Numbered from the stretch's first letter, positions 13,862-25,857 are shown. The stretch: 64,000 nt of DNA from Syncephalis plumigaleata (GCA_025201365.1 JAIXMF010000025.1:51876-115875); one strand, 5' to 3'. Program-made: numbers and translations. Notes: generated from the letters alone by a model not told the origin.

Positions 13862-14500
13862 GACGATCGAGTGTCGTTGTTCAACCCTATATAAACCGTG
13901 GCGAAACCCCGCTCTCACCACTTTATTTAATTTCCTTAGACCGAACGACATCATTTTTTGGACTACTCCTCCCTCCGTTGTACTCGTCGAACAACTTTTG
14001 TCTTTGTTTTTTATTTGTTGTGGCATACAGCGTTTTATTTACCTTACACTCGCCATTATATACGGATATTGTAGTAAATTACTGCTTATATATATCAAGC
14101 TATAGATTTTTTCTTTCCTTCCCTTTGTTATTATTATTATTATTTACGCGTACACCGGCCTTCCGACATGTGGCATTCCGAGATTGTTTTACAAGAATAC
14201 CCCACTAGCATCAATGGAGCGTCGTCGCCCTATATCATGAACGATACTACGTGTAGGGGCAGGCCCGACACCACTAGCGGAATGGCCGATAACTTTACTA
14301 TACTAATGGTACCTGACACCTGTAACTGGGTGTTTCAAAATCAAGACGAGGATCAATGGATAGTCCCAAATAACGAGATTTCTTACTAGTCAACCCTTCC
14401 TATACAACCTTTCCCTATCTTCCACTCTCTCAGCTATACATATACATATCTATCTACAACGAATTCATTATTATCACCACCAAAAAAAGAAGAAAAATCA
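8691..14500. repeat. Gene-poor region dense in microsatellites
   Basis: Nearly 6 kb with no recognised gene. Visible simple repeats are CGA at 8871-8895, GTGA at 9015-9048, ACAT at 10797-10826, CAG at 11353-11369, AACAATAACAGC-type near 12748-12795, TTGTA near 13345-13370, CG/GA near 13636-13670 and GATGAT at 13830-13853. Long Leu/Ser- or Tyr/His-rich frames are translations of these tracts. Perfect CRE-like TGACGTCA occurs at 12933-12940. The only stretch that reads somewhat like protein is on the plus strand at 10.3-11.7 kb, described separately. Confidence 0.55.
10315..11681 (+). other. Weakly coding-like stretch, no product recognised
   Basis: Three separated plus-strand segments have amino-acid composition unlike the surrounding repeats. 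They lie around 10409-10530 (including MNKRQAITAEDKGETIYGYQ), 11207-11329 (including MFQNKEAIVINKDASVSEL) and 11580-11681 (including VTITEIKGNYKCIRVDAGDT). I cannot join them by consensus splice sites into one frame, and none resembles a family I know. They could be exons of an unknown gene, fragments of a decayed one, or chance open frames. Confidence 0.15.
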
Positions 14501-14519
14501 ACTTCAACTTATAGATTGT

Positions 14520-15480
14520 CTACTTTATTAGACATCGCTCTTTGAGTCCACCATTATGGCTTGAGCAATAATTTTCTGCATCTTCTGCAATATTCTGACC
14601 ACTGTAAGGTTATTTGTATTAAAATATAGACATCGCGATGCTACAATAAATAAATAACTAAAACGTCCTAGACCGAAATCATATCTGGCGATGCCATTCC
14701 AGAACAAAAAGAATGATCGTGTATTTGTGAAATGTATACGCCAATAACAGTAATGGTTATCATCATTAGTAGGCACCAATCATTTGCATGACATGTGATA
14801 CCAATGCAAATGCGGTTTGTTGTCGTACAAGATTTGTATTTCGGGCGCTGTCCTTTGTAGTATGTCGTCAGTTCTCTGTCATGACAATGATTGATGTCGC
14901 TTTGCAACAATCAAGTTTTCCTGTGTATTACGCTTCCCATCAACACTAGTACGATCTAGGCCTTTTAGCTTTATACCATTAATCAATTGAGCATGACCAT
15001 TATTACCATTACTATTATTATTGATGAAATGACCAGTTGATTGCCATCACTTGCACATGACAAGTGCAATTATTCTTCCCCGTCCACTTGTCGGTAATTA
15101 CAGTGTCATCTCCTTCCGTAACATACTCATGAGTTGCCTTGATCGTGGCGACAAAAAACGAGTTAGAAGATCGTGTACCATGCGCCGACCCATGCCCATT
15201 TCCTGTTAGGAATACGTAACCATTCATGCAAAAGGCCTTTTTCAGCAATAGAAATCGTAGAATCATGTCCATGCAGTTACAGCTCGACAGGCTCTGCACC
15301 CACTCTCATGTATGCCGACTTCACCATTCAGTATTCGCTAGTTTGAATACGGCACCAGTGTATTAATGAGTTGATTCGCTAATAGACTGCTACAGCTGCA
15401 TTTTTAGAATAGCCTAGTAGCAGACAATACAGGATTGATACTAAGAAAAGCACGATCATGTGTCTCAATGAAAAATGCAA
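14520..15480 (-). pseudogene. Frame-broken coding-like fragments, possibly a decayed secreted-protein gene
   Basis: Several minus-strand frames look coding but are broken. Near 15460-15410 lies a signal-peptide-like start (MIVLFLVSILYCLLLGYS). Around 15280-15180 one frame reads HDSTISIAEKGLLHEWLRIP. A second frame at 15299-15018 carries SNSFFVATIKATHEYVTEGD and ends with cysteines. A third, further downstream, reads NGIKLKGLDRTSVDGKRN. The frames abut with one-base offsets, as in the indel-broken conserved genes elsewhere in the window. No family is recognised. It may be a real gene carrying consensus errors, or a pseudogene. Confidence 0.25.
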
Positions 15481-15559
15481 CAATGCCATTCCTCCTTCAA
15501 TGGTGAACAATGCGCCTCCTTTAGTCGTACAAAATAGTACAAGGAACTAGAACTGATGA

Positions 15560-17760
15560 CGGTCTTGTCAATGGTAATTTCCATTTATTCACAGTAACAC
15601 ACAATGTAATAAATCTTTGTATTATTTTATTGACCTCAGAATTAGGCATTGAAACATAGATAATGCATCATATTGGTTAGCGTATTAATCACATTTTAAT
15701 TATTATTGTGCTGTATCAGCTAGTTCATTGGCAGCAACATGTGTACTAATTATTAGAAACAAAGAGTATGTCATTCTACTCGTGAATGAGTGGGGAAGGT
15801 AAAGTTAATCGGTATGGTAATTATTGATGGCAGAGGTGCAACGCTCATTCAAGAAATCTTCCAATAATGCATCGCTTACACTACGAATGGAATACGTGCA
15901 TTACTGCAACTATGCATTACCACACAATGACGTCAATGTCTGCTTATGATTTTACGCATTTTATCGCCGCTACTTGTTGAAATTTACTTGCTAATACCAT
16001 CCATATGATTTTGTACAGAGTTTTCCCAACCAGTTGGCATTGTTAGCCTTTATCTTTTGCTCTTGTCAATAAATAATTGTGCATATTAGTTAGCATCACT
16101 GTCTTGTCATCATTGCCCTCTATTAGTGCCATGTTAGCTATCGATGTATACTATGCAAATAAAGATATAGCCATCATATAGGATTTCCTCGGTACATTAC
16201 AATATGCAATACAATGTCAGACAGTACCACTACAAATACAAAGTGCTAAGCGACGCGATAGGTAGTAGTTAGCGCGGATATTATGTATGTACGCGTACTT
16301 TCACAACACACGAGTAGAAGGCGTAGTGTTCGTTATGTATACATGTCGCAATTGGAGGAACAAAAGCACTGGTAGTAATTAACACGAGTACCGCGTACTT
16401 GCATATATTTATAAAGCACGAGTAAGTAATCAAAGCAGCGAGTGGTGACGTTGTATCTGGCAAGTAAGCGTGGTGCCTAATGCATAGCGCAGTGTTACGT
16501 ATGCATACGTTCCCCACATACTACGACAATGAACAGCAAGTCAACACGAATAAAGTGGTACAACGCGGCAAGCAAACGCCGTGAATAAAGAACACGGCAT
16601 GAAATAATAGAAATACACGAGTGAGGGCAAGGGAGTGCGCAAGCAAGTAGACAAGGAGCGAGAAAGAGTGAACTGAATAGAGGATAGACCAGTATGAAAG
16701 ACCCAGTGGGTATATGCCACGTTGATCGACAACGAATAAAGAACCAATACTACACAGCGTGAAGAGCAAAGTGTGCTTATGACAGAGTATACAGATGGGA
16801 GTGAGGCTGCCGACAAGTAGCGATACAAAATACGAGTACGCGACATACAATCAACATGTTCGACAAGTAGTCATTGGCAAAGCGCAGACTAGACGGGAAT
16901 AAGACACCGACCGAGAACAACACAAAGACAAGTAGTATATGCTTGCAGCTAAGGCAGCCTGTATATGACAGTAGACGAAGGTGGAGTAAGAGGAAAAGCA
17001 TGAGTTGTAGTGGTGTATGTGTGGTAGAGACGAATAAAAGAATAAAAAGCAATAGACGAGTGTGTGTGTTAACGAGCATTGCTATCGTCTACGAGTGTCA
17101 CGGTAATAGTTACGTGATTATTGAACAATTGAATAAACAAACGAACGAAGGAGATGAGATAGTAAAGAAGAGAGAATATGGGTGAATAATGTTAATGGAG
17201 TAATACAATGGATACTAATAAAATGTTAACTAGATTATTAGAAAAGAATTAGAAATTGAATTTGCTCATACAACTGCCGGAATGCAGCCATGATCTTTGA
17301 AGCGTAAACAAGTAAACATTCTATCAATTAACATAGTATCATTTGTATATCATTCGATAGATAGAAACAAGCTTTATTATAATGAGTAAAGCCGATTAAA
17401 TATACATTGAGAATAACTGAAATTGTAAAAGCGGAAACATTCTAGCAGCTGTGTGCGTAACTGCCGAAATATTCCATTACAATGTTTCCTCTATCGAGCA
17501 TGAAGATTTCATTACAGTGAACGGAACACTCTAATACCTATTGCTTGCTGAATCCGATGAAACAAATAGTAAGAAAGCGTAGATATAAAAATTGATTCGT
17601 AAGTAGGGAGGAAGAAAGAGAGAGAGAGGAGATCAGAAATATCATCGTATTGTTGCTGCTTAATGCAGTTTCAAGTGGTGGTCGTAGAAACACGATAGAC
17701 CTCGTAATACTCCGTGTCATTGTTGAGCAACCTTTGTATTGCAACGTGAAAGAAATGGCA
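15560..17760. other. Non-coding region, purine-rich tract with satellite relic
   Basis: No gene is supported. From about 16400 to 17180 the plus strand is rich in A and G with recurrent GAATAAA and ACAAGTAG words, so the minus strand gives Leu/Ser/Tyr-rich frames with no family signature. The composition and word content resemble 60.9-62.0 kb, next to the terminal satellite. A relic of one satellite monomer lies at 17060-17140. A CRE-like TGACGTCA occurs near 15928. Confidence 0.5.
17060..17140 (+). repeat. Diverged single monomer of the 109-bp satellite
   Basis: The 16-base word CTACGAGTGTCACGGT at 17089-17104 is identical to the core of the satellite at 62.0-64.0 kb. The flanks align in the same order: a GTTAACGAG-like block before it (GTTAGCGAG in the satellite) and AATAAACAAACGA after it (AATAAACAAG in the satellite). 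This is a single degenerate copy 45 kb from the array. Confidence 0.6.
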
Positions 17761-17799
17761 ATATAATCAAGTATCATTGCAGCTAGAACAAGTTAACAG

Positions 17800-18100
17800 G
17801 TCTATCATTAGCACTACAATATGGATAATCAATGCCGAGATCCATCTGGCTTTGACTGCATTTGCCCTATTTGCTAATGCAGTGCCCGCAAAAAAAGAGA
17901 AAAATATATTTCCTCGCCTATGCGTACCATTGCCATTTAATCGAATCCAGGCAGTCAATGATAGTTGACATTTCGCGTTGCACATGTATCGTCGTCCAAT
18001 CCAATTGTTGATTATCAGCCAACTTGCCATTAAAGGCGTAATCAAATGGAATGCCAACTATTTCCTTGCCGAAAGAAAAAAGAAGCACGACGCACACTAG
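17800..18100 (-). pseudogene. Short coding-like fragment with hydrophobic leader
   Basis: On the minus strand one frame from about 18100 to 17911 reads a hydrophobic stretch (ILVCVVLLFSFG) followed by GIPFDYAFNGKLADNQQLDW and TTIHVQREMSTIIDCLDSIK, then stops. No in-frame ATG precedes the hydrophobic stretch; an ATG lies just upstream in another frame. It looks like the start of a secreted protein broken by an indel, but no family is recognised. Confidence 0.2.
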
Positions 18101-18832
18101 TATACATGCTTAGGTTTGGCCTACAGCTTCAAGCCAGGTCGCCTAAGCTAATTAAACTAATGACAGAACTATTCCCTTCCGAACAACGAACGATATGACA
18201 GGCCGACACGTGTCACTCATTGGTGGGACTAAATAAAGGTGGTAAGGTGAGATGGGCCGTTAGGACTAAAAAGCTGAAACAACATGAGCCGTTATTGCAA
18301 TTGTGATGAACATGAATTGGCAATTTGTCCTGTAGAGTTACGTTACACGCCATTCACCGCCACAAAGAGTGGCCTTTTCCTTGTATTGTGCGGCACAAAA
18401 AGGAAAGAACAAGCTGCATATTTTTCTTTATGACCCGATTCATATTCCCCTGTGTTACATGGTGTCAGATGTTATTACACAGCATAGTATTGTCATTATC
18501 ATCATTGCTGAATGAATGAATGAATGAATTGTGTAATTCTGATGTAGGCTCGCGTATTCTCTAAGACAATAGCCTTGTGCAATATAGATCATTGTTCCCT
18601 AAACGAGCCGTAAGCAATATATAAACTGTCGAGTTTTCTCGTTTAACGGAATTGCTATCCTCACACTCATACGCGCTTTACTTTACAGCACATCTTATTT
18701 CTTGCGGGCACCGCTGGTTCGTCCATTATTTTTCAATTAAAACTTATCTTCTACGCTTTTATAAAGCCTTAATCAAAACTCACCTTCTTTTATTTACACG
18801 TGAAATTCATTACATCAATTTTCTTAGTAACA

Positions 18833-20698
18833 ATGAAGTCCGCCGCAATCTACCTATTAATGGCTGCTATCGTGGCCTCATGGAGTGTAGACGCCGCTCC
18901 AAATTATAGCGTCTCTAATGACACGCCATCATCCAGCTATGGTACTCTCGTCCCAGCACCAAGCCACCCATCTGGTGACTACTATTCCACCATCCTTCTT
19001 CTGGAGATAGCAAGGTTCCTGGTCACAAGGATACTGGTAAAGACACTGGCAACAAGGATACGGTAAGGATACTGGCACAAGGACACCGGTAAAGACACCG
19101 GCAAGAAGACTGGTGATAAGGAACTGGTCACAAGGAAACTGGTAAAGACACTGGCAACAAGGACACCGGTAAAGACACTGGCAACAAGGAGACCGGTAAG
19201 GATACTGCAACAAGGAACCGGTAAAGACACTGGCAAGAAGACTGGTGATAAGGATACTGGCCATAAGGACACCGGTAAGGATACCGGCAACAAAGAGACT
19301 GGCCACAATGGTGGATATGGTAACGCTCCATCAACCGGTAAGACACTGGCAAGAAGACTGGTAAAGGAGACTGGCCATAAGGAAACCGGTAAGACACTGG
19401 CAACAAGGACACGGTAGACCTAGCAACAAGGACATCGGTAAAGACACTGGCAAGAAGACTGGTGATAAGGATACTGGCCATAAGGAAACCGGTAAAGACA
19501 CTGGCAACAAGGACACCGGTAAAGACACTAGCAACAAGGACATGGTAAAGACACTGGCAAGAAGACTGGTGATAAGGATACTGGCCATAAGGACACGGTA
19601 AAGACACTGGCCATAAGGACACCGGTAAGGATACCGGCAACAAGGGACTGGCCACAACGGTGGATATGGTAACGTTCCATCTACTGCTCCCTCTACTGGC
19701 AATCCATCGAAGGTCATTCCACCATATGCTATTCCAGCCGGTGAAGCCTCGTCAGGTAGTAACCGCGGAAGTATTCCTTCCACTGGCGTCCCATCTACTG
19801 GTGTCCCAACTACTGGTGCTCCTACTACCAATGTCCCATCTACTGGTGTTCCTCCACTGGCATCCCAACTACTAATGTCCCATCTACTGTTGCTCCTACC
19901 ACTAGCCCTCCAGGTACCGTCCACCGCCGTCCACGCAAGTGCCGCCCTCGCAAGCATCCTAAGAAACCATCTGTTCCCTCTGTTCCCTCTGTCCCATACA
20001 TTCCATACACTCCATCTACTCCAGTAACTCCACCAACCAACGTACCACATGGCACTGACAGCAATGATAAGGTCACCATTACTCCACACAATGGTGGCAA
20101 CGGTAATACTCCAGTTGTCCCACCTGCTCCAGCTGCCCCAGTAACTCCACCTGTCAACGTACCACACGGCAACGACAGCAATAATAAGACCACCACTACT
20201 CCACATAATGGTGGCTACGGTAATACTCCAGTTGTCCCACCTGCTCCAGCTGTGCCCGCTGCTCCAGTGACTCCATCTGCTCCACCAACCAACGTACCAC
20301 ACGGCAACGACAGCAATGATAAGAACGCCACTATTCCACATAATGGTAGCTACGGTAATACTCCAGTTGTCCCACCTGCTCCAGCTGTGCCCGCTGCTCC
20401 ATATACTCCATCTACCCCACCTGCTCCAGCTGTCCCATCTGTCCCATCCACTGGTAAGGACAATGGTCACAAGGACGCCGGTAAGGAGACCGGTAAGGAG
20501 ACCGGTAAGACCCCAGGTGCTGGAACACCAACCACTCCATCCGCCGGTACTCCAGATAAGAGCACCAAGACTCCTTGCCCAAGCACCGCTCCAGCTAAAC
20601 CGAACGCTCCTGCTGCTCCAAACGCCCCTGCTGCTCCAAGCCCTCCAGCTGCTCCAGCTAAACCAAGCTTGCCAGTTGCCCCAGTTTACGGCTATTAG
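18833..20698 (+). CDS. Secreted Lys/Thr/Gly-repeat and Pro-rich surface-type protein, frame-broken
   Basis: A probable cell-surface or extracellular protein. It starts with a signal peptide at 18833 (MKSAAIYLLMAAIVASWSVD). From about 19000 to 19650 come degenerate tandem repeats built from GKDTG, GNKDTG, GKKTGDKDTG and GHKDTG. Then there is a Ser/Thr/Pro section, a basic block (HRRPRKCRPRKHPKK), three tandem copies of about 40 residues containing NVPHGNDSN and GNTPVVPPAP, and a final Ala/Pro-rich tail ending PVYGY. The frame is lost and regained repeatedly; for example one base is missing near 18987, 19059, 19075, 19119, 19204 and 19855 relative to neighbouring repeat units. Charge and repeats suggest a wall-associated or adhesive role; this is inference. 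Confidence 0.7.
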
Positions 20699-20925
20699 TC
20701 CATATTAATTGAAATCGCGTTATCAGCTAGCTGATATCGACGTGTTACCACCACTCCTTAAATATCTTGATAATAAATAGCTAATGTTTAAACAAACTTA
20801 TTCTAGAATACGTGTACAATTACTATTTATTGATAACATTAAAAGTTAGAACCTAACAATGTTAACTGGTTGGAAAACCCCTGTATTCTTCTTTCCTCTT
20901 GACTTTTTTTTACTATTCCAAATTG

Positions 20926-21189
20926 ATGTCTAGCTCTCGTAAACAAGTGTTGTCATTATATCGTGCAGCATTACGCACTTGTCGTTTATTTCCAGTGCCG
21001 TCATTACGACGAAAGCTAGAACATAACATTCGCGATCTTTTTGACCTCTATCGCTATGAAACTCAGGCTAAACAGATAGACATACTCGTTAGTAATGGTA
21101 AAGCTGATATAGAGTTCTTAGCTTCATTCAGACAACTGGACGAGACTACGTTAAAGCGACTATTCAAGGGTCGTGACATAACGCGTTAA
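20926..21189 (+). CDS. LYR-motif (Complex1_LYR family) small protein
   Basis: A single-exon protein of about 87 residues. Near its N-terminus it has the L-Y-R signature (QVLSLYRAALRTCRLFP) followed by a conserved Arg-rich helix (LRRKLEHNIRDLFDLYRYE) and a C-terminal FLASFRQLDETTLKRLF segment. LYR proteins are small mitochondrial-matrix adaptors for Fe-S cluster delivery or complex assembly, and they bind acyl carrier protein. Which member this is cannot be decided from sequence alone. The ATG at 20926 puts the LYR motif about 10 residues in, as is usual. Confidence 0.75.
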   Translation: MSSSRKQVLSLYRAALRTCRLFPVPSLRRKLEHNIRDLFDLYRYETQAKQIDILVSNGKADIEFLASFRQLDETTLKRLFKGRDITR

Positions 21190-21576
21190 AGACTAGCCAG
21201 TCGTGAATGCTCTTTCTGCGAGACTACTACTATCACTAGAAATGCGCACTCACTTGTTTATTATTGCATTAGTCTACGTAGCTTGATTATTTTACTTAAT
21301 GTCTTTGATGGAATGCTCGTAATCTTTCTGTAATATATATGTACTTGATATCTCTATATTATCGATTGCATTATAATTAATAACAACGTGGTTTATTACT
21401 TCTTAATGAGACTAATGAAACAAATATTCGCGTATAAAAATCATGTAACCCTTGCTCGTACGTCAACAAATAACCACCACCATTTGCCATAATCAAGATG
21501 GAAACAAAAAGTAATATTAACATATGTATGTGTATGTGTATGTCTACCGATGACCCTGCTTTCTCTCTTTCTTTCT

Positions 21577-24500
21577 CTATTCCATTAAAGTATCCCATTC
21601 TTGTGGTGTAGCAGTTTGAATACCAAACCATGACGCGTACTCGGACAAACTTGAATTACCAGTGACGAGTATCACACTGGCACTCAAGAGTGCACGTACA
21701 TCCTGACTCATTTCTGCCTTCACGCCAGCTTCTTGTAAATACCATAAGCAGCATCCAAGGATAGGTCGGAATTGTCGTGGCACTAATTCCATGCTACGTA
21801 GTCTCGTTGGCTTAGCCATCAGTTGAGCGTAGTCAATTACGGGTTCTGTCGTCTTGGCCTCCAGCAATGCTTGCGTGGAACCGCCATCATGCGATGTCAC
21901 GTACATGTCGTTGCCAATCGATCCAAACACATCGTCGTCTGTGGCTAGTAGATTACAAATAGCACTTTCATTACTGTTCACGGGTAGCATAAATGCTCCC
22001 GCATCCTGCCAATGGTTCAATTGATGGCGTGCGTCCTGTGTTACAATTCCACTATCTTTTCGTAACAATGCTCGGTCAAGCATACGAATAACATCGCGTG
22101 CCGCACTGTTCTCCCGTTGATTTCCCTTTTTCAGATTGTCCAGCTGCTCAATAACTAATCGCAACATGTTAATGATACATACATGCACACATGCACATAA
22201 TAGCAACTTACCATTCAATGGTACCATAACTCGACAGAGACGATGCTGGAACCAACGACGTACCAGTGGTTCATGCCACAACAGTGCATCAAGATCAACT
22301 ACGGCAATACGTCGTCGACTGTCTATATGTATTTCACCTAGGCTGGCTTGCAGACTGTTGACTTGCTCCCGTAAACGTTCTGCCGCCAACGTCTGCATTA
22401 ACCGTTCTTTCTCTTGTCGCTGTAGTAATAAATACAATTAGTTAAACGCCATTAATACTCATTACATCTAGTGTGCCTCACCTTTGACTCTTCATCTTTC
22501 ACCCGCATACCAGTTTGTGGTGACCATTCAATCTCGGGAAATGACTATCATTCGATATATATATAGATATAGATATATAATTGTTAGCGTTTGTTAAAGA
22601 GGTATTCACGTCTATTCACTTACATCGCAGGCAGCAAATAGTTGTACGGCATTTTGAATACGTGCCAATCGTACACTGGCCATGGCAGCTGGTGTCCTTC
22701 GATAGTTTAGATTGAACTCCAAAGTACGTTGCTTAGCACGCAACGGCAAGGTGCCCCATAGCATCCAGTCTTCGGGCAATGCATTCTTCACCGAATTGAC
22801 ATTTTCCACTTTGTTCTTCACGGCATTGAGCCATTTCGCTAAAGCTTGGAAGAACGGCCAGAACTAGCACTATCATTAGCAAATAACCTTCCTTCATAGT
22901 ACTCTTCACTTACAATTGTTCTGTTGGATGATGATGATGATGACTGTCCTCCGGTAGTCGGTTTACTTAGCATAACTAGTTGACCGATCAATTCCAAGTG
23001 ACTAGTACAGAAATCGCACCATATAACGAGGGATGCCGTCAATGGCGACATTAACCAATAGAGCGTGGTATCCTCTTTCTTGTCGGCTTCATAGGAGAGT
23101 AGCGTGTGCATCCATTCGATTATTTTAACCTGGAAACTAATGGCAAACTGAAATGTATCCTTCTGCGCTTGTCGTATCCTATGCATCCTATCTGATTCGG
23201 ATTTAGTGCCCAGCAGTAACATTATCCTTATTATTAAAGTCGCTGCTATTTACCTTTATATCTAACTATGTCTTTTTGTAAATACCACATGGTACCAAGA
23301 CAAATGGCAAGCATCTTGAATGCGATTTGCTGTTTAGCATTAGTGTCGTTGTAATTGGCGCGAGCAGCATCCTTGTAGCAACTGTCGAGCCATTCGATGA
23401 CAGGTGAGAGTGCCTTATTAAGTAGGCTGTCCACTGCGGTGGCCGTATCAAGTGATTCGCTATTGGCCACAGCAGCGTGCCATTGAATAAACGACTTGAT
23501 TAGGGTTAAATCAGTACTAGAGTCGACCATCGATTAGTATAATCCCCAATGATCCAATAACTAGTCTGATATTAACTTACCCGGCGTAATTAAATGTAAG
23601 ATCGATTTTATCCTGTTGTAATTTATTGTAGAACGAGTAGAGATTGTCACGAGCATTCACCGATGGCTGCGCTGTTGATAAACTATAGAATGTAATAATG
23701 CAACGGTTAGATTCATCTTGAAACGCACTAGTGCCACAGCCATTACCTAAGACAATTCCAGTACACGACATCAAGCCAATACTGCCTACTATTGGCAACA
23801 ATCGCCAGTTGACCATAGGCTTTCCCTAATGGCAACCATAGGAACATGTATATAGAGATAGTTAGCATTCCATTTACTAGTATCCTCCTACCATCTCTTC
23901 TTACCGCTATTCGGTGCACACCATGAAGCCTTGGCGTACCATTGTTCCGTTTCACGCCATAGTCGTTCCGGATTATTGAGAAGCTTGCTATCCATTAAAG
24001 TAAGTCTGTAGCGACTTAGATCGCCTAGATACACGTAGCACCGTTGCATACAACTGCCGTACGACTCTAGCTGACTTGTACTCCTCCCTCTTCCTCGTAA
24101 TCTCTCTGTACACAAATGCAAAGCATCGTTAAGCATGTATCATTACATAGTGTCAGGCATTATTCGCACGTACGAACACCTATTTTGTCTATGGGCATTT
24201 CTAGCTGTCGGTGGATATGCTCCACCATCCATTGGTAGAAACCACAAGCTTGATCTAGCAGATTGTTTAATCGTTCAAGGTACATCTTGACTTTATGATT
24301 CTCTCGAGTTTTCTGACACTAATCAAAATAGTTGGCATTGTCCATTCAAGTAAGTAACCATTCGATCGAGCAATAGCAGCATAGCTGAACACATACCCGA
24401 TGCAATCTACGGCGTAATATTTCAATACGTCGATAATAAGCATTGTTCCACAATCGTTCATCGACATTCTCAATAAGGCACAAGTTACTATCCACTAATA

Positions 24501-24824
24501 GTAGTTCCTCGGCTATTAATAAATAACTAAGTGTTTACCAAATAAGGTAAATAATCTGTTTGCTCGCCTATAACATCGAGTACTTACCTTTGAATCTGCC
24601 ATTCATACTGTGCCTCTGCCGTGTCGGATTGCGGCTCTATACGAGGTGAAGCGCCATCAGGTTGTGCCCGTGTTTGCGGCTGGTACTGCTTCACTAGTTG
24701 CTCTTGTCTTTGAAACAATCTACAAGTAAGTCAACGTGATAAGTGTCAGCCATCTACCTCTAATAAACCAGCAGCAGTAGCAGTATAATTACTCTAATAA
24801 ACGTTGGGAATCTTCAGATGGCAT
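21577..24824 (-). CDS. EST1/SMG5-SMG6-type nonsense-mediated decay factor with C-terminal PIN domain
   Basis: A multi-exon gene starting at the ATG at 24824 (MPSEDSQRLLE) with short introns. The N-terminal 14-3-3-like/TPR part has NAYYRRIEILRRRLHR and ACGFYQWMVEHIHRQ, then RCYVYLGDLSRYRLTLMDS, ETEQWYAKASWCAPNSGK and QPSVNARDNLYSFYNKL, the Est1 helical-repeat signatures. The last exons (up to 22437, intron 22211-22155) form a PIN domain: RRRIAVVDLDALLWHEPLVR, MVPLNVIEQLDNLKKG and ASVILVTGNSSLSEYASWFG. The first acidic PIN residue is present. The usual later TDD is replaced by TGN, suggesting an SMG5-like, probably non-cleaving PIN. The join near 23750, after GKAYGQLAIVA, is unclear and may hold an indel. 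The role in mRNA surveillance is inferred from family. Confidence 0.78.
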
Positions 24825-24971
24825 ACTCTCTACAACTATACATGACAAATATTCGAGTTAAGCAATAAGAAGAATAGAAATAGTGACAGTTCAAGGAGTA
24901 TGAACTAACGGCAGTAAAGTGGAAATAAATGAAAGTAACAAGTTGGCAAGTAGGTAGGCTGCAGATCCCGG

Positions 24972-24978
<7 letters not shown>

Positions 24979-25008
<30 letters not shown>
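24979..25008 (+). repeat. CT microsatellite in divergent promoter
   Basis: A CT dinucleotide run lies in the 252-bp space between the divergent SMG-like and RNase H2C start codons, so it sits in or next to the shared promoter or a 5' UTR. Confidence 0.8.
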
Positions 25009-25012
<4 letters not shown>

Positions 25013-25076
25013 CAGAGCGTTACTTTTTCTGCACCATTCCACTACACTTGCAGATCTGTAGGCTGCCGCTTAAACT

Positions 25077-25857
25077 ATGGATACATTCAAGATTCGTATA
25101 CCGGTCACGCGTGCTGGACAGCCCTCGAAAATGCATCACCTACCGTGTGCGATAAGCCACAATGGTACGGCCAAGGTGGACATGTTCTTTCGTCCAGTAC
25201 AGAATCCGGAAACGACTAAGGGTAATATTTGAATGAAGTCTAGTTTTACTTGTGATATTCTTAATAAGTAGCAATGATACACCGTGTAGAATGGGAGGCG
25301 TCTTTACGCGGTAGAGCACTGGTTGGTCGTGAGATAGCGCTACCCGCTGGCTATGAAGGTAGTATACCGCCGAGTTCAATGATGATATCGCACGAGTGAT
25401 AACACGAGTCTACTACATGTAGGCTTGATTCTGGAGGAATGTCATACAGCATCTACCAGTGTTACAATGGCGGCAAATGATTTGAACCATCGACGCTCTA
25501 CGGATGATCTGAAGGGATTGTCCAACTTGAATGAACAACTACAGTCGGCGGTATTGCGCTATCAAGTGCAGGGCTCGTTTGATCATTTGACTCGTTGGCG
25601 CCACGATTACGCTCCCGATCCAGTTGCAGATCCATGGATTAAGGCACTTGAATGGACACGATTAAGTGAGCTAGTAAGTATTAGTGTAGTGGATAGGTTA
25701 GTGCGATACGATTAGTAATGAGCTTTGCTAGATACACATGGATGATGACGATAATGATACATTGAGCGAAATGACTAAACGCAAACGAGATGATAATGAT
25801 GACAATAATGACACATCCGCAGATACATCCAGTGTAATTCGACCTCGTATAGAGTAG
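25077..25857 (+). CDS. RNH203: Ribonuclease H2 subunit C
   Basis: A non-catalytic subunit of the RNase H2 heterotrimer that removes ribonucleotides from DNA. Four exons (25077-25221, 25272-25358, 25423-25673, 25732-25857) join in phase. The start MDTFKIRIPV is followed by MHHLPCAISHNGTAKVDMFF, matching the family LPC strand and the FF-P motif. Next come EWEASLRGRALVGREIALPA with GYEGLILEE, then FDHLTRWRHDYAPDP and IKALEWTRLSELIH, as in human RNASEH2C. The C-terminus is acidic and basic low complexity (MDDDDNDTL, KRKRDDNDDNN). It is divergent from the SMG-like gene with 252 bp between the start codons, so a shared promoter is likely. Confidence 0.85.

Noticed and set aside
16521-17079. Several Leu/Ser-rich minus-strand frames of about 100 codons
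   Set aside because: They arise from strand-biased purine-rich DNA (AG on plus) and have no motif.
20868-20886. TGGTTGGAAAACCCCTGTA resembles the right TIR of the 28-kb element
   Set aside because: Only partial similarity, and no matching left end is visible upstream. It is probably coincidence or an untestable solo end.
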